Source: Hyphomicrobiales bacterium (GTDB lineage: Bacteria; Pseudomonadota; Alphaproteobacteria; Rhizobiales; Rhizobiaceae). From it: a stretch of 45,675 nucleotides of DNA. The notes under the pieces were generated by a model. That model was not told the DNA's origin and ran no database searches. It worked only from the letters and a program-made list of their open reading frames with translations. Every line of letters starts with the position of its first letter. Position 1 is the first letter of the stretch. The translations under genes were made by a program, and so were the position numbers. This document shows, one piece after another, positions 1 to 8,497 of this stretch. Location of the stretch: the NCBI GenBank assembly GCA_900472605.1, contig UCJD01000031.1, positions 31,222 to 76,896 of the forward strand, in the 5' to 3' direction.

Positions 1-116
1 AAGGGGGGAGATCGGCAAGTGGTCAGGCTTGTGTCAGACAATGAGAGTGACGCGAGCGGCTGAGCCCAGCCAATCTCCCCAGCTGTGGGGGAGATGCCCG
101 GCAGGGCAGAGGGGGG
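1..116. repeat. Truncated paired inverted intergenic repeat (same element as at 40045-40191)
   Basis: Bases 1-16 match the inner end of the left arm, and bases 69-116 match the right arm, of the element between ispH and thrB. The right arm holds the core GAGATGCCCGGCAGGGCAGA followed by a run of G. The two arms are inverted relative to each other, so a transcript could fold into a long hairpin. The left arm is cut by the window edge. The element lies immediately downstream of the dxs stop codon. Confidence 0.75.
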
Positions 117-145
117 CGGCCACGGCACAACGCCCGCCGATAAAC

Positions 146-2062
146 CTACCCAGCCACACCCACGACAGCCGGCCGCCCGAGCGCTTTGAACACGGTACTC
201 ACGATCCCGGCCCGGTCGAGCCCGGCCTGTGCGTTCATCACCTCGGGCTTCGCTTGCTCCACCCAGAGATCGGGCATCACAAGCGAGCGCACCTTCAGCC
301 CGTTGTCGATGAGGCCTTCCGTCGCCAGGAACTGCAGCACATGGCTGCCGAAGCCGCCGACTGCACCTTCTTCAACGGTGATCAGCATCTCGTGGTGACG
401 CGCCAGCTGGCGGATCAGGTTGTGGTCGAGCGGCTTGGCGAAGCGCGCATCGGCAACGGTGGTCGAAAGCCCTGCGGCATCGAGGTCTTCGGCGGCCAGC
501 ATGCAGTCCGCCAGGCGCGTGCCGAAGGAGAGTAACGCCACCTTGGTACCTTCCTTGACGATCCGGCCCTTGCCGATCTGCAGGATTTCGCCGCGAACCG
601 GCATCTCCACGCCGACGCCTTCGCCGCGCGGATAGCGGAAGGAGATCGGACCGGCGTCATAGGCGGCGGCGGTGCGTACCATGTGCTTCAGTTCCGCCTC
701 GTCGGCGGCGGCCATGACGACGAAGCCCGGCAGCGTCGCAAGGAAGGTCGTGTCGAAGGAGCCCGCATGCGTCGGCCCGTCGGCGCCGACGAAGCCGGCG
801 CGGTCGATCGGGAAGCGCACCGGCAGGCCCTGGATCGCCACGTCGTGCACCACTTGGTCGAAGGCGCGCTGCAGGAAGGTGGAATAGAGCGCGGTGAACG
901 GCTTGTAGCCCTCGGCGGCAAGTCCGGCCGCGAAGGTCACGGCATGCTGCTCGGCAATGCCGACGTCGAAACAGCGCTTGGGGTAAAGCTCGGCCAGCTT
1001 GTCCAGCCCCGTGCCGCTCGGCATGGCGGCCGTGATGCCGACGATCTTGTCGTCGAGCTCGGCTTCCTGCACCAGCGCTTCGGCAAACACATTGGTGTAG
1101 CTCGGCGCGTTCGGCTTCACCTTCGCCTGCGCGCCGGTAATGACATCGAACTTGTTGACACCATGATACTTGTCGGCTGCGGCTTCCGCCGGAGCGTAGC
1201 CCTTGCCCTTCTGCGTCACCACATGGATCAGCACCGGCCCATGCGCGTGATCGCGCACGTTGCGCAAGACGGGCAGCAAGTGTTCGAAGGAGTGACCGTC
1301 GATCGGGCCGATATGGTAGAAGCCCATCTCTTCGAACATGGTGCCGCCGGTCACGTAGCCGCGGGCATGCTCGACGGCGCGGGTAATGGCGCGATCGACG
1401 GACTTGCCGAGATAGCTGGTCAGCTTCTTGCCGACCTCGCGCATGCCCATATAGGTCCGGCCCGAGGCGAGACGCGCCAGATAGGCGCTCATGGCGCCCG
1501 TCGGCGGAGCAATCGACATGTCGTTGTCGTTGAGGATGACGATCAGCCGCGCGTCGAGCGCGCCGGCATTGTTCAGCGCCTCATAGGCCATGCCGGCCGA
1601 CATCGCGCCGTCGCCGATGACGGCGATGACATTGCGCTTCGAACCGGAGAGATCGGCGGCGACAGCCATGCCGAGGCCGGCCGAAATCGACGTGGAGGAA
1701 TGGGCGGCGCCAAACGGATCGTATTCGCTTTCGGCGCGGCGGGTAAAGCCCGAGAGACCACCTTCCTGGCGCAGCGTGCGAATGCGGTCGCGACGGCCGG
1801 TCAGAATCTTGTGCGGATAACACTGATGCCCGACGTCGAAGATCAGCTTGTCGTCCGGGGTGTTGAAGACATTGTGGATGGCGATCGTCAGTTCGACGAC
1901 GCCGAGCCCGGCGCCCAGATGTCCGCCGGTCATCGACACCGCATCGATCATCTCGTCGCGCACTTCGCGCGCCAGCTGCGGTAGGTCGCGATCCTCCAGC
2001 TTTCGGAGGTCGGCCGGATAAGTGACCTTGTCCAATAGCGGCGTCTTCGGCGGTTGTGTCAC
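146..2062 (-). CDS. dxs: 1-deoxy-D-xylulose-5-phosphate synthase
   Basis: This cytosolic, thiamine-diphosphate-dependent enzyme condenses pyruvate with glyceraldehyde 3-phosphate, the first step of the MEP isoprenoid pathway. The TPP/Mg motif [18 protein letters not shown], an early [15 protein letters not shown] segment and the transketolase pyrimidine domain ([13 protein letters not shown]) are all present. An upstream ATG would add 26 basic residues not expected in the family. I chose the GTG at 2062 (protein begins [13 protein letters not shown]), giving 638 residues, the usual length. It lies about 150 bases downstream of the pirin gene on the same strand, at the end of a minus-strand run. 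ispH, the last MEP enzyme, is also in this window. Identity is certain; the exact start is likely but not proven. Confidence 0.96.
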   Translation of the reverse strand: MTQPPKTPLLDKVTYPADLRKLEDRDLPQLAREVRDEMIDAVSMTGGHLGAGLGVVELTIAIHNVFNTPDDKLIFDVGHQCYPHKILTGRRDRIRTLRQEGGLSGFTRRAESEYDPFGAAHSSTSISAGLGMAVAADLSGSKRNVIAVIGDGAMSAGMAYEALNNAGALDARLIVILNDNDMSIAPPTGAMSAYLARLASGRTYMGMREVGKKLTSYLGKSVDRAITRAVEHARGYVTGGTMFEEMGFYHIGPIDGHSFEHLLPVLRNVRDHAHGPVLIHVVTQKGKGYAPAEAAADKYHGVNKFDVITGAQAKVKPNAPSYTNVFAEALVQEAELDDKIVGITAAMPSGTGLDKLAELYPKRCFDVGIAEQHAVTFAAGLAAEGYKPFTALYSTFLQRAFDQVVHDVAIQGLPVRFPIDRAGFVGADGPTHAGSFDTTFLATLPGFVVMAAADEAELKHMVRTAAAYDAGPISFRYPRGEGVGVEMPVRGEILQIGKGRIVKEGTKVALLSFGTRLADCMLAAEDLDAAGLSTTVADARFAKPLDHNLIRQLARHHEMLITVEEGAVGGFGSHVLQFLATEGLIDNGLKVRSLVMPDLWVEQAKPEVMNAQAGLDRAGIVSTVFKALGRPAVVGVAG

Positions 2063-2212
2063 GGGAGGCACTCTTTCTTGTCGTTCTTGTTTTTGGCGTC
2101 GTTTTCTTGGCGTTCCTAGGTACATGACCTCGGGGGGCACATAGCCTTTAGGCCATAAGTCGCGGTGAAAGAAGTCGATTTCAAGAACCGCGACGATCCT
2201 TTCTAAAGGATA

Positions 2213-3136
2213 TCAGCCCTGCGGCAAAGGCACGAATTCCTCTTCATCCCCCGGAACGATGTCGAAACGGCCGGTGCGCCACTCCTCCTTGGCCTTTTCG
2301 ATCCGCTCCTTCGATGAGGAGACAAAGTTCCACCAGATGTAGCGCTTCGAGTTCAGCGCAGCCCCGCCGAACAGCATGAGATGACAGCCCTGGCTGCCGC
2401 CCTCGAGCGTGATCGCATCACCCGGACGGAAGACCAGCAGCTGATCGGGCGCGAATCGGTCGCCCGCGATCACAACCTCACCAGACAGGATATAGAGCGC
2501 GCGCTCCTCATGCGCGGCGGCAAACGGAAACTTCGTGCCGGCATCGAGGTTGATGTCGGCATAGAGCGTGTCGGAAAACACCTTCACCGGCGAGGCCATC
2601 CCCTCGAACGATCCGATCACCACCCGGCCGCGCACGCCGCGCTCGTCGATCACGGGCATCGCGCTCTTTTCCGTATGCGCGAAAGAGGGATCGATCTCCT
2701 CCTTGTCATCGGGCAGCGCCAGCCACGTCTGCAGCCCGGACATCAGGAGCGGATGGCCGCGCAGATTATCAGGCGTGCGCTCCGAGTGCACGATCCCGCG
2801 CCCTGCCGTCATCAGGTTGATATCGCCGGGGCGGATCACCTTCTCGGTGCCGAGGCTATCGAGATGGCGGATCTCGCCGTCGAACAGGTAGGTCACCGTC
2901 GAGAGCCCGATATGCGGATGTGGTTTCACATCCAGCGCCTCGTCCGGCTTCAGGATCGCCGGCCCCATCCGGTCGAAGAAGATGAACGGCCCCACCAGCC
3001 GCCGCTGCCTTGTCGGAAGCGCGCGCCTGACCTCGAACCCGCCAATATCGCTGGTGCGCGGGATGATCAGGTTCTCGATGGCATCGCAGGCAAACGCGTC
3101 GCCGGGGAGGGGGTCTGTACCGGGGAAGAAGGACAT
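2213..3136 (-). CDS. Pirin family protein
   Basis: This is a double cupin of 307 residues, the normal size for bacterial pirins. The metal-binding signature is visible: HPH (His73, His75) in KPHPHIGLSTVTYL, and HSE (His117, Glu119) in GRGIVHSERTP, which correspond to the three His and one Glu of pirin. The C-terminal pirin domain follows (about 190-295). Some bacterial pirins have quercetin dioxygenase activity or bind partner enzymes; the role here is unknown. It starts only 3 bases after hepT ends, with GGAG just before the start, so it is probably transcribed with the toxin-antitoxin pair. Confidence 0.92.
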   Translation of the reverse strand: MSFFPGTDPLPGDAFACDAIENLIIPRTSDIGGFEVRRALPTRQRRLVGPFIFFDRMGPAILKPDEALDVKPHPHIGLSTVTYLFDGEIRHLDSLGTEKVIRPGDINLMTAGRGIVHSERTPDNLRGHPLLMSGLQTWLALPDDKEEIDPSFAHTEKSAMPVIDERGVRGRVVIGSFEGMASPVKVFSDTLYADINLDAGTKFPFAAAHEERALYILSGEVVIAGDRFAPDQLLVFRPGDAITLEGGSQGCHLMLFGGAALNSKRYIWWNFVSSSKERIEKAKEEWRTGRFDIVPGDEEEFVPLPQG

Positions 3137-3139
3137 TGA

Positions 3140-3496
3140 TTAGCGCTCCGCTGCCTCATGATCTGCAATGGCGTCTTGAACATCGGCGAGAAGCGGCTTG
3201 ATGCTTTTCTCTACCGTGTCCCACAGGCGGGCCAGCAGAATGCCGTCGTAATCGTGCCGAAGTATATTGCCGATACCCCGAATGGATTGCCAGTCATGTG
3301 CAGGAAGCAATTCCTCGGCAAAGCCGCCGAGTTTGATCGCAGCTTCGGATATCCGCGACATGCACCGCTCGGTCGCATCCGAAACCAGGGAATTTGTCTT
3401 GAAATCCTCGTAAGTCATGCCGTCTGTATAGGCGATGATCTTCGTGGCATTATCCGCAATGTCGGCAAGGCGCAGCCAAGGCTTGTTAGAAGGCAA
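3140..3496 (-). CDS. hepT: HepT-like toxin (DUF86 family)
   Basis: This 118-residue all-helical protein belongs to the HEPN/DUF86 family. The nuclease-type motif is seen in SIRGIGNILRHDYDGI (Arg73, Asn77, Arg80, His81, Tyr83), the form found in the branch with IRGxGNxLRHxYD. HepT toxins are RNases (HEPN fold) that are neutralised by the nucleotidyltransferase MntA, which AMPylates a Tyr near the motif in characterised pairs; Tyr83 is the candidate here. Its start overlaps the end of mntA by 11 bases, as in typical MntA-HepT modules. Function is inferred from family and pairing. Confidence 0.85.
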   Translation of the reverse strand: MPSNKPWLRLADIADNATKIIAYTDGMTYEDFKTNSLVSDATERCMSRISEAAIKLGGFAEELLPAHDWQSIRGIGNILRHDYDGILLARLWDTVEKSIKPLLADVQDAIADHEAAER

Positions 3497-3794
3497 CTTG
3501 GCGATCCCGTTCGATTTCCTTCGCGAGACGCGGTTTTTCGACAGGTTCCGAGATCACATCGACGGGCTTGCCGGTCATTTCTTCCAACTGCTCTTTCAAC
3601 CGACCAAGTGTCCCGAAGTAGCCGAAGCCGGATTGGAGAACCTGATCTTCGAGTGTGACCAGGATATCGATATCCGACTCCTCGGTCGCCTCGTCACGTG
3701 CTACGGAACCGAACAGTGATAGGCCGAGAACGCCTGCAGCCCGCAGTTCGTCCTCGTGCTCTCGGATCAGCGCTATCACCTTGTCCTTGTCCAT
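3486..3794 (-). CDS. mntA: MntA-like antitoxin, minimal nucleotidyltransferase
   Basis: This 102-residue protein has the minimal nucleotidyltransferase signature GS-x10-DxD exactly: Gly29-Ser30, then ten residues, then Asp41-Ile-Asp43, in LFGSVARDEATEESDIDILV. The family AMPylates the partner HepT toxin and so silences it. The motif appears intact, so an active antitoxin is expected. The gene is first in the pair and overlaps hepT by 11 bases, consistent with translational coupling. The ribosome binding site before ATG 3794 is weak. The 61 bases upstream, after the SDR gene, may hold its own promoter. Confidence 0.87.
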   Translation of the reverse strand: MDKDKVIALIREHEDELRAAGVLGLSLFGSVARDEATEESDIDILVTLEDQVLQSGFGYFGTLGRLKEQLEEMTGKPVDVISEPVEKPRLAKEIERDRQVAF

Positions 3795-3855
3795 GTCCGC
3801 AGATTACACGGTTTCCGACGCGGAATCGACCCACATACTTGCAGGGGTTCCCCCC

Positions 3856-4629
3856 TCACATCGCCGTAAACCCGTTGTCGACGAAGAGGTGCGCGCCGTT
3901 GACGAAGCTGGATTCATCGCTCGCCAGATAAAGCGCCGCGCGCGCCACATCCTCCGGCTCGCCGATGCGGCCCTGCTGCGCTGCGATAGCAGCATCCGAG
4001 ACATCGACGCCGAGCGCCTGCAGGTCGGCCACCTCGCGCAGGCCGTGCGGGGTGCGGATGAAGCCGGGGCAGACCGCGTTGCAGCGGATGTTGCGGTCGC
4101 GGAACTCGACGCCGATCGCCCGCGCGAACATGTGCACGGCCCCCTTGGTGGTATCGTAGAGCACCTCCATCGGCGTGGCGGCCACCGCCGAGATCGACGA
4201 GGTGCAGACGATCGACCCGCCGCCGGCGTCGATCATCTTGGGCAGTACCGCTTTGGTCATCAGGAACATAGAGCGCACGTTGACGGCATGCAGCCAGTCC
4301 CACTCCTGAAGCGTCGTTTCGAGAAACGGCTTGATGACGATCGTTCCGGCATGGTTGAACAGCACGGTGACCGCGCCATAGCGCGCCTCGACGCTCGCGA
4401 CGGCCGCATTCACCGCCGCCTCGTCCGACACGTCGGCGGTCCAGAACTCGGCCTCGCCGCCGGCCGCGCGAATCTCGTTTACCGTCTCAGCCGCCGCGTT
4501 GCCATTGCGGTCAATGATCGCCACCTTGGCGCCCTCGGCCGCAAACAGCTTCGACGCCGCCCCGCCCATGCCCGTCGCCCCGCCGGAAATAATCGCGATC
4601 TTGCCCTTCAGTCTGTCGGCCATGCCCAT
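3856..4629 (-). CDS. SDR family NAD(P)-dependent oxidoreductase
   Basis: This is a 257-residue classical short-chain dehydrogenase/reductase. The cofactor loop is SGGATGMGG (about 15-23, the TGxxxGxG position), followed by TADVSD, an NHAG variant of the NNAG motif, the catalytic Ser in CTSSISAV, YDTTK as YxxxK, and the PGFIRT segment. Glycine-rich loop and downstream Asp (IIDR) suggest NAD(H) preference. The substrate cannot be told. ATG 4629 and ATG 4623 are both possible; AGGGGA precedes them. It sits between xseB and the toxin-antitoxin pair on the same strand. Confidence 0.9.
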   Translation of the reverse strand: MGMADRLKGKIAIISGGATGMGGAASKLFAAEGAKVAIIDRNGNAAAETVNEIRAAGGEAEFWTADVSDEAAVNAAVASVEARYGAVTVLFNHAGTIVIKPFLETTLQEWDWLHAVNVRSMFLMTKAVLPKMIDAGGGSIVCTSSISAVAATPMEVLYDTTKGAVHMFARAIGVEFRDRNIRCNAVCPGFIRTPHGLREVADLQALGVDVSDAAIAAQQGRIGEPEDVARAALYLASDESSFVNGAHLFVDNGFTAM

Positions 4630-4703
4630 GGTTCCCCTGTTGTGTTGGAGGGGATGATAGACGGGGAAATGTTGCGGGCAAGGGGTGTTTTCGCCGACCG
4701 AAT

Positions 4704-4955
4704 TTACGCCCCGTCCAGCGGCTCCACGCCCTGTGGCTTGCCGCCGCGATCCAGCCTAATCTTCTCGATGCGGTTCTCCGCCGCCGACAGTAGCGTCTCG
4801 CAGTGTTTCTTCAGCGCTTCGCCGCGCTCGTAGATCTCGATGGATTCGTCCAGCGCCACGTCGCCGCGTTCCAGGCGCGCGACGATACTCTCGAGTTCGG
4901 CGACCGCCTTTTCGAAAGAGAGGCCCGATACTTCAGGCTTGGCGTTGTCGGTCAT
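4704..4955 (-). CDS. xseB: Exodeoxyribonuclease VII small subunit
   Basis: XseB is the short coiled-coil subunit of exonuclease VII, which degrades single-stranded DNA from both ends together with XseA (not in this window). The family core [18 protein letters not shown], then [19 protein letters not shown], is present in 83 residues, a normal length. I chose ATG 4955 because AAGGG lies 6 bases upstream; a TTG at 4961 would overlap the stop codon of the preceding deacetylase gene. The HDAC-xseB order, nearly touching, indicates one transcript. Confidence 0.95.
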   Translation of the reverse strand: MTDNAKPEVSGLSFEKAVAELESIVARLERGDVALDESIEIYERGEALKKHCETLLSAAENRIEKIRLDRGGKPQGVEPLDGA

Positions 4956-4957
4956 AC

Positions 4958-5893
4958 TCAACCCTTCATCATTCTCAAAACGTGCAGCCCGGCCGATTCG
5001 GCCAAGCCCTCCAGATCATAGCCGCCTTCCAGAAGGCTGACGACCCGGTTGCCGGCACTTTTGTCGGCCACCTCGAGCAGCCGCCCGGTCGCCCAGTCGA
5101 AGTCTTCGCCGACAAGGTTGATCTGCGCCAGGGGATCGCGGTGATGCGCGTCGAAGCCGGCCGAGATGATGATCAGGTCGGGGCGGAAATCGTTGAGTGC
5201 CGGCAGCACGCGCGACTTGAATGCCTCGCGGAAATGCTCGCTGCCGACATTGGGCGACAGCGGCGCGTTGACGATCGTGTCGTGCGCGCCGGTCTCGGTC
5301 TTGGCGCCGCTGCCGGGATAGAGCGGCATCTGGTGCGTCGAGCAGAACAATACGGATGGGTCGTCCCAGAAGATGTCCTGGGTGCCGTTGCCGTGGTGCA
5401 CGTCCCAATCGACGATCGCCACGCGCTCCGCGCCATGGCGGCGCTGGGCGTGGCGGGCGGCAATCGCCGCATTGTTGAAAAAGCAGAAGCCCATCGCCTT
5501 GGATTTCTCGGCATGGTGGCCGGGCGGCCGCGAGGCGACGAAGACATTGTCGGCCTTGCCGGTGAAGACGTCGTCGACAGCCGCCATCGCCCCGCCGATC
5601 CCGGTCAGCGCCGCCTGCAGGCTCTTTGGGCTGGCATAGGTGTCGGCCTCGAGCTGGTTGATTTCGCCGTCTTCTTCCGGCACCTGCCGCATCACGGCAA
5701 AGAGATGCTCTTCCGGATGCGCCAGAAGCACGGCATCTTCATTGGCCTGTGGCGCCTGCTGGCGGTCCAGCCGCTCGAAATGCGGATGGCTCAAGGCCAC
5801 GTTCAGCGCTCGCAGCCGGTCGGATCGCTCGGGGTGCCCCTCAGGCGTGATGTGTTCCAGAAAGATCGGATGTTCGTAAAGGCGGGTGCTCAT
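4958..5893 (-). CDS. Histone deacetylase family protein
   Basis: This 311-residue protein belongs to the zinc-dependent arginase/deacetylase superfamily (class II HDAC-like, including acetylpolyamine amidohydrolases). Visible active-site motifs are RPPGHHAE (His126-His127), DWDVHHGNG (Asp162, Asp164, His166), and [12 protein letters not shown] with the metal-binding Asp, followed by GGYDL. Bacterial members deacetylate small amines or proteins; the substrate here is unknown. The gene ends next to the xseB start and heads a minus-strand run leading to dxs. Confidence 0.92.
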   Translation of the reverse strand: MSTRLYEHPIFLEHITPEGHPERSDRLRALNVALSHPHFERLDRQQAPQANEDAVLLAHPEEHLFAVMRQVPEEDGEINQLEADTYASPKSLQAALTGIGGAMAAVDDVFTGKADNVFVASRPPGHHAEKSKAMGFCFFNNAAIAARHAQRRHGAERVAIVDWDVHHGNGTQDIFWDDPSVLFCSTHQMPLYPGSGAKTETGAHDTIVNAPLSPNVGSEHFREAFKSRVLPALNDFRPDLIIISAGFDAHHRDPLAQINLVGEDFDWATGRLLEVADKSAGNRVVSLLEGGYDLEGLAESAGLHVLRMMKG

Positions 5894-6055
5894 GCAATCA
5901 CTCTATCTGCCTGCCTCGTCATGATCCACAGCAGATGGGGTAGGGTGGGCTGATTTCAACAATCGCGGGCGCTGTCATACGCCTTTCGCGTTCGTTTACA
6001 TAATATTAGCGGAAGGTTATTCTTGGGGCGCTAAGGGTTGAGAGTGGGGAAATCG

Positions 6056-6457
6056 ATGAACGCTGCGATGCGCTCCAACATTGTGCAGATCCACGTGCCG
6101 TTCCGCGATGTGGACATGAACGGCCAGATGTTCCTCGGCTCCTACATTTCCTATGCCGAATCCGCGCTGGCGAAATTCTGGTCGGAGCGCCCGGAGCTGG
6201 CAGACGAGCCGCTCTATGTGGCGAGCAAGATCACCTGCATCCTGCATCGTCCCCTGCGCTATGATGAAATGGTGCTGTTTACCACCGCCGTCGACAAGAT
6301 CGGCGTGCGCTCTGTCGGCTTCATCATCGCGGTGGATGCTGGCGATGAGCGCGCAGCCGAGGTCGAGATCGTTTGGCAGGCGCAGACGCGCGAGGACAAG
6401 GCGCCGATCCCGCTCCCTGAAGTGACGCGGGACTGGCTTTACGGTTTCATGAACTAG
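6056..6457 (+). CDS. Acyl-CoA thioesterase, hotdog fold (4HBT-like)
   Basis: The 133-residue product has the hotdog thioesterase layout: VPFRDVDMNGQMFLGSYISYAE near residue 20, then a conserved RPLRYDE segment and a VEIVWQAQ strand. The usual active-site box is DxDxxGHxxN/F; here the His is replaced by Gln while the catalytic Asp remains. I chose ATG 6056, preceded by GTGGGGA, over a TTG 18 bases upstream. The gene is convergent with bioY, with 20 bases between them. The substrate is not predictable. Confidence 0.8.
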   Translation: MNAAMRSNIVQIHVPFRDVDMNGQMFLGSYISYAESALAKFWSERPELADEPLYVASKITCILHRPLRYDEMVLFTTAVDKIGVRSVGFIIAVDAGDERAAEVEIVWQAQTREDKAPIPLPEVTRDWLYGFMN

Positions 6458-6477
6458 CGCTTGGCTCAGCTCTTGCC

Positions 6478-7041
6478 TTAGCCTTTAACCGGCAGCAGCG
6501 GATAGCCGGCCATGACCGCGCGGCCGACCAGCGCCGCCACGAAGGCCTTGATCACGTCGCCGGGAATGAAGGCCATCGAGCCGGTGAACGCTGCCTTGAG
6601 CCCGATCTGCGCGGCGAAGGCGAGATAGATGATGCCGAAAGCGTAAAGCACCACAATCCCACCCATCATCGCCGCGAAGAAGAAGCCGGTCAGCTGCATC
6701 CCGGCCGCCTGGCCGTGCTTCACCAGCCGCTCGCTGATATAGCCCGTGGTGAAGGCGGCGAAGACCCAGCCGATCAGGAAGCCGGTGGTCGGTGCTGCAA
6801 ACGCCGCCAGCCCGCCGCGTCCGCCGGAGAGAACCGGCAGGCCGATGGCGACAAGCACCAGCACGATCAGAACCGCCGCCGTGCCGCGCCGGGCGCCCAG
6901 CACCACGCCGGCCATCATCACGCCGAGCGACTGCGCCGTGATCGGCACCGGAATGAAGCCGAGCGTGATCGGCGGCAGAATGCCGAGCGCGACGATGATG
7001 GCGGCAAACAGGGCGGAAAGAACGAGGTCTCGGGTGCTCAT
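6478..7041 (-). CDS. bioY: Biotin transporter S component BioY
   Basis: BioY is the membrane substrate-binding component of the biotin ECF transporter. This 187-residue protein is almost wholly hydrophobic with about six membrane segments, and shows the family features LGFIPVPITAQSLGVMMAG, LPVLSGGRGG and TGFLIGWVFAA. ATG 7041 is preceded by GGAG at a good distance, which excludes the seven extra residues of an upstream start. It is the last gene of bioM-bioN-bioY, 24 bases after bioN. BioY can also act alone, but here the complete set is present. Confidence 0.95.
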   Translation of the reverse strand: MSTRDLVLSALFAAIIVALGILPPITLGFIPVPITAQSLGVMMAGVVLGARRGTAAVLIVLVLVAIGLPVLSGGRGGLAAFAAPTTGFLIGWVFAAFTTGYISERLVKHGQAAGMQLTGFFFAAMMGGIVVLYAFGIIYLAFAAQIGLKAAFTGSMAFIPGDVIKAFVAALVGRAVMAGYPLLPVKG

Positions 7042-7065
7042 GATGGCTCCGTGGTTCAACATATT

Positions 7066-7674
7066 CTAATTCACATGCCGCCGAATACCGCGCGCGTCAA
7101 TCGCAGCCGCGATGTTATCGGCATCCTTCAACGTCAGGATGATCAGCGGCACCAGCACCGTTGACGGCCGCACCTTGAGCCCGCGCGCCTGGTGCGCCTC
7201 GCGGATCGCCTGGTAGCGGCCGATGATCTCAGGCACGAAGCGCACCACCAGCCCGACGGCAAGCCCGACATCGTCGGCCCGCACCAGACCGAGCCGCTCG
7301 AGCGGCCGGGCCGCAAGCGTGATCTCGTCCATGAAGGCGGCGATCGTCGTGGTCGCGGTTACGCTCGCGGCAAACAGCATCAGCGCCGTCAGCCTGAGCA
7401 GCGCCACCACCGCGCCATGCCAGGGATTGAAGGCGAGGCTGAAAGCCGCGACGATGACGATGGTGAGCAGGATCGGCCTCAACCGGGCGAGTGCGGAGCG
7501 AACGGGCATGCCGATGCCGAAATAGATGACGCCGGTGGCAACGACGGCAACTGCAAGGAGCGCGATGTTGGCGGTGGCAAACAGCACGATGCCGAGCGCG
7601 GCAAGCACGATGAGCTTCACTCGCGCCGATACCAGGTGCAGACGGCTGTTGCCCTCGACATAGAGCGATTGCAT
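7066..7674 (-). CDS. bioN: Biotin ECF transporter transmembrane protein BioN
   Basis: BioN is the T component that couples the ATPase BioM to BioY. The product (202 residues, beginning MQSLYVEGNSRLH) has the EcfT pattern: an N-terminal amphipathic part, membrane segments around 25-100, and the cytoplasmic coupling region with DEITLAARPLERLGL and EAHQARGLK. A longer reading frame upstream overlaps bioM out of frame and is arginine-rich, so it is rejected. The ATG overlaps the bioM stop by one base (TGATG), which implies translational coupling. Confidence 0.94.
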   Translation of the reverse strand: MQSLYVEGNSRLHLVSARVKLIVLAALGIVLFATANIALLAVAVVATGVIYFGIGMPVRSALARLRPILLTIVIVAAFSLAFNPWHGAVVALLRLTALMLFAASVTATTTIAAFMDEITLAARPLERLGLVRADDVGLAVGLVVRFVPEIIGRYQAIREAHQARGLKVRPSTVLVPLIILTLKDADNIAAAIDARGIRRHVN

Positions 7675-8348
7675 CAGGCCGCGAGCTCCCGATAACGGGC
7701 GATCGCCTCGGCTGCCGGCGCATCGGCCGCCAGTTGCCCCTGGTGAAAGACGAGTACGCGCGGATAGTCGGCGATCAGCGCCAGATCGTGGGTGATGACG
7801 ATGGCGCTTTCGTGCAGGCTCTCGATCAGCCCCTGCACGAGGCCGCGATTGCGCAGGTCGAGCTGGTTGGTCGGCTCGTCGAGAATGAGGATATCGGGGC
7901 CGGTGGCGAGAACCGAGCACAGGGCCGCCATCTGCAATTCGCCGCCGGAAAGCTCGTGCGCGCGCCGCTCGGCCAGATGCCCGGCATTGAAGCGGTCTAG
8001 CACCTCGGCCACCCTGGCCTCTATCGCGGCCTTCGAGAGCCCGCGGCTTTTCAGCCCGAAGGCGATATCGTCGCGCACGACGGGCAGGATGATCTGGTTC
8101 TGCGGCGATTGGAAGATGAAGCCGACATCGCCGAGCGCTGCCTTCTCGTCCGATGTGTCGCGGCCGTTGACGATGACGCGGCCTGACGTCGGTTTGGTCA
8201 GGCCGTTGATCAGCCGCGCGAAGGTGGTCTTGCCGGAGCCGTTCAGCCCGATGATGGCGATGCGCTTTTCGGTGATTTCAAGCGTCAGCGGCTGCAGCGC
8301 AGTCCGCGACCCATAGCTGACGCCGGCGCTTTCGAAACGGATATTCAC
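7674..8348 (-). CDS. bioM: Biotin ECF transporter ATPase BioM
   Basis: This is a 224-residue ABC ATPase: Walker A GLNGSGKTT (34-42), Q-loop FIFQSPQNQ, signature ELSGGELQ, Walker B ILILDEPTNQLD and a switch His in VITHDL. It energises biotin uptake with BioN and BioY. It is the first gene of the operon. The region between 8349 and 8497, shared with the divergent winged-helix gene, must hold its promoter; a partial match to a BioR-type operator lies there. Confidence 0.95.
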   Translation of the reverse strand: MNIRFESAGVSYGSRTALQPLTLEITEKRIAIIGLNGSGKTTFARLINGLTKPTSGRVIVNGRDTSDEKAALGDVGFIFQSPQNQIILPVVRDDIAFGLKSRGLSKAAIEARVAEVLDRFNAGHLAERRAHELSGGELQMAALCSVLATGPDILILDEPTNQLDLRNRGLVQGLIESLHESAIVITHDLALIADYPRVLVFHQGQLAADAPAAEAIARYRELAA

Positions 8349-8371
8349 TGCGTCCCCCTGAGGTGAAGCGC

Positions 8372-8383
8372 CGTTCTATAAAC
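8372..8383 (-). promoter_or_regulatory. Possible BioR-like half operator upstream of bioM
   Basis: On the minus strand the bases read TTTATAGAACGG. The first half agrees with the alphaproteobacterial BioR palindrome TTATAGATAA (seven consecutive matching bases), while the second half does not. It lies about 25-35 bases upstream of the bioM start, a fitting place for biotin repression. The match is partial, so this is a weak proposal. Confidence 0.25.
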
Positions 8384-8497
8384 GAATCCGGCCGGAGGGA
8401 AGATCAAAACGTGGGCGGCTGGGAGCCATTGCATCATCCCGCAAATCCCTGAAATATTCGGGTGGCTAGGAACATTTTCCGGATTATCATCGCTGTC

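Noticed and set aside
683..1984. 433-codon open frame on the plus strand
   Set aside because: It lies fully antisense to dxs and is an artefact of high G+C codon use; the translation is Arg/His/Gly/Ala-rich with no domain.
2196..2211. ATCCTTT/AAAGGAT as a pirin terminator
   Set aside because: The loop would have only two bases and the site lies directly at the stop codon, so a working terminator is unlikely.
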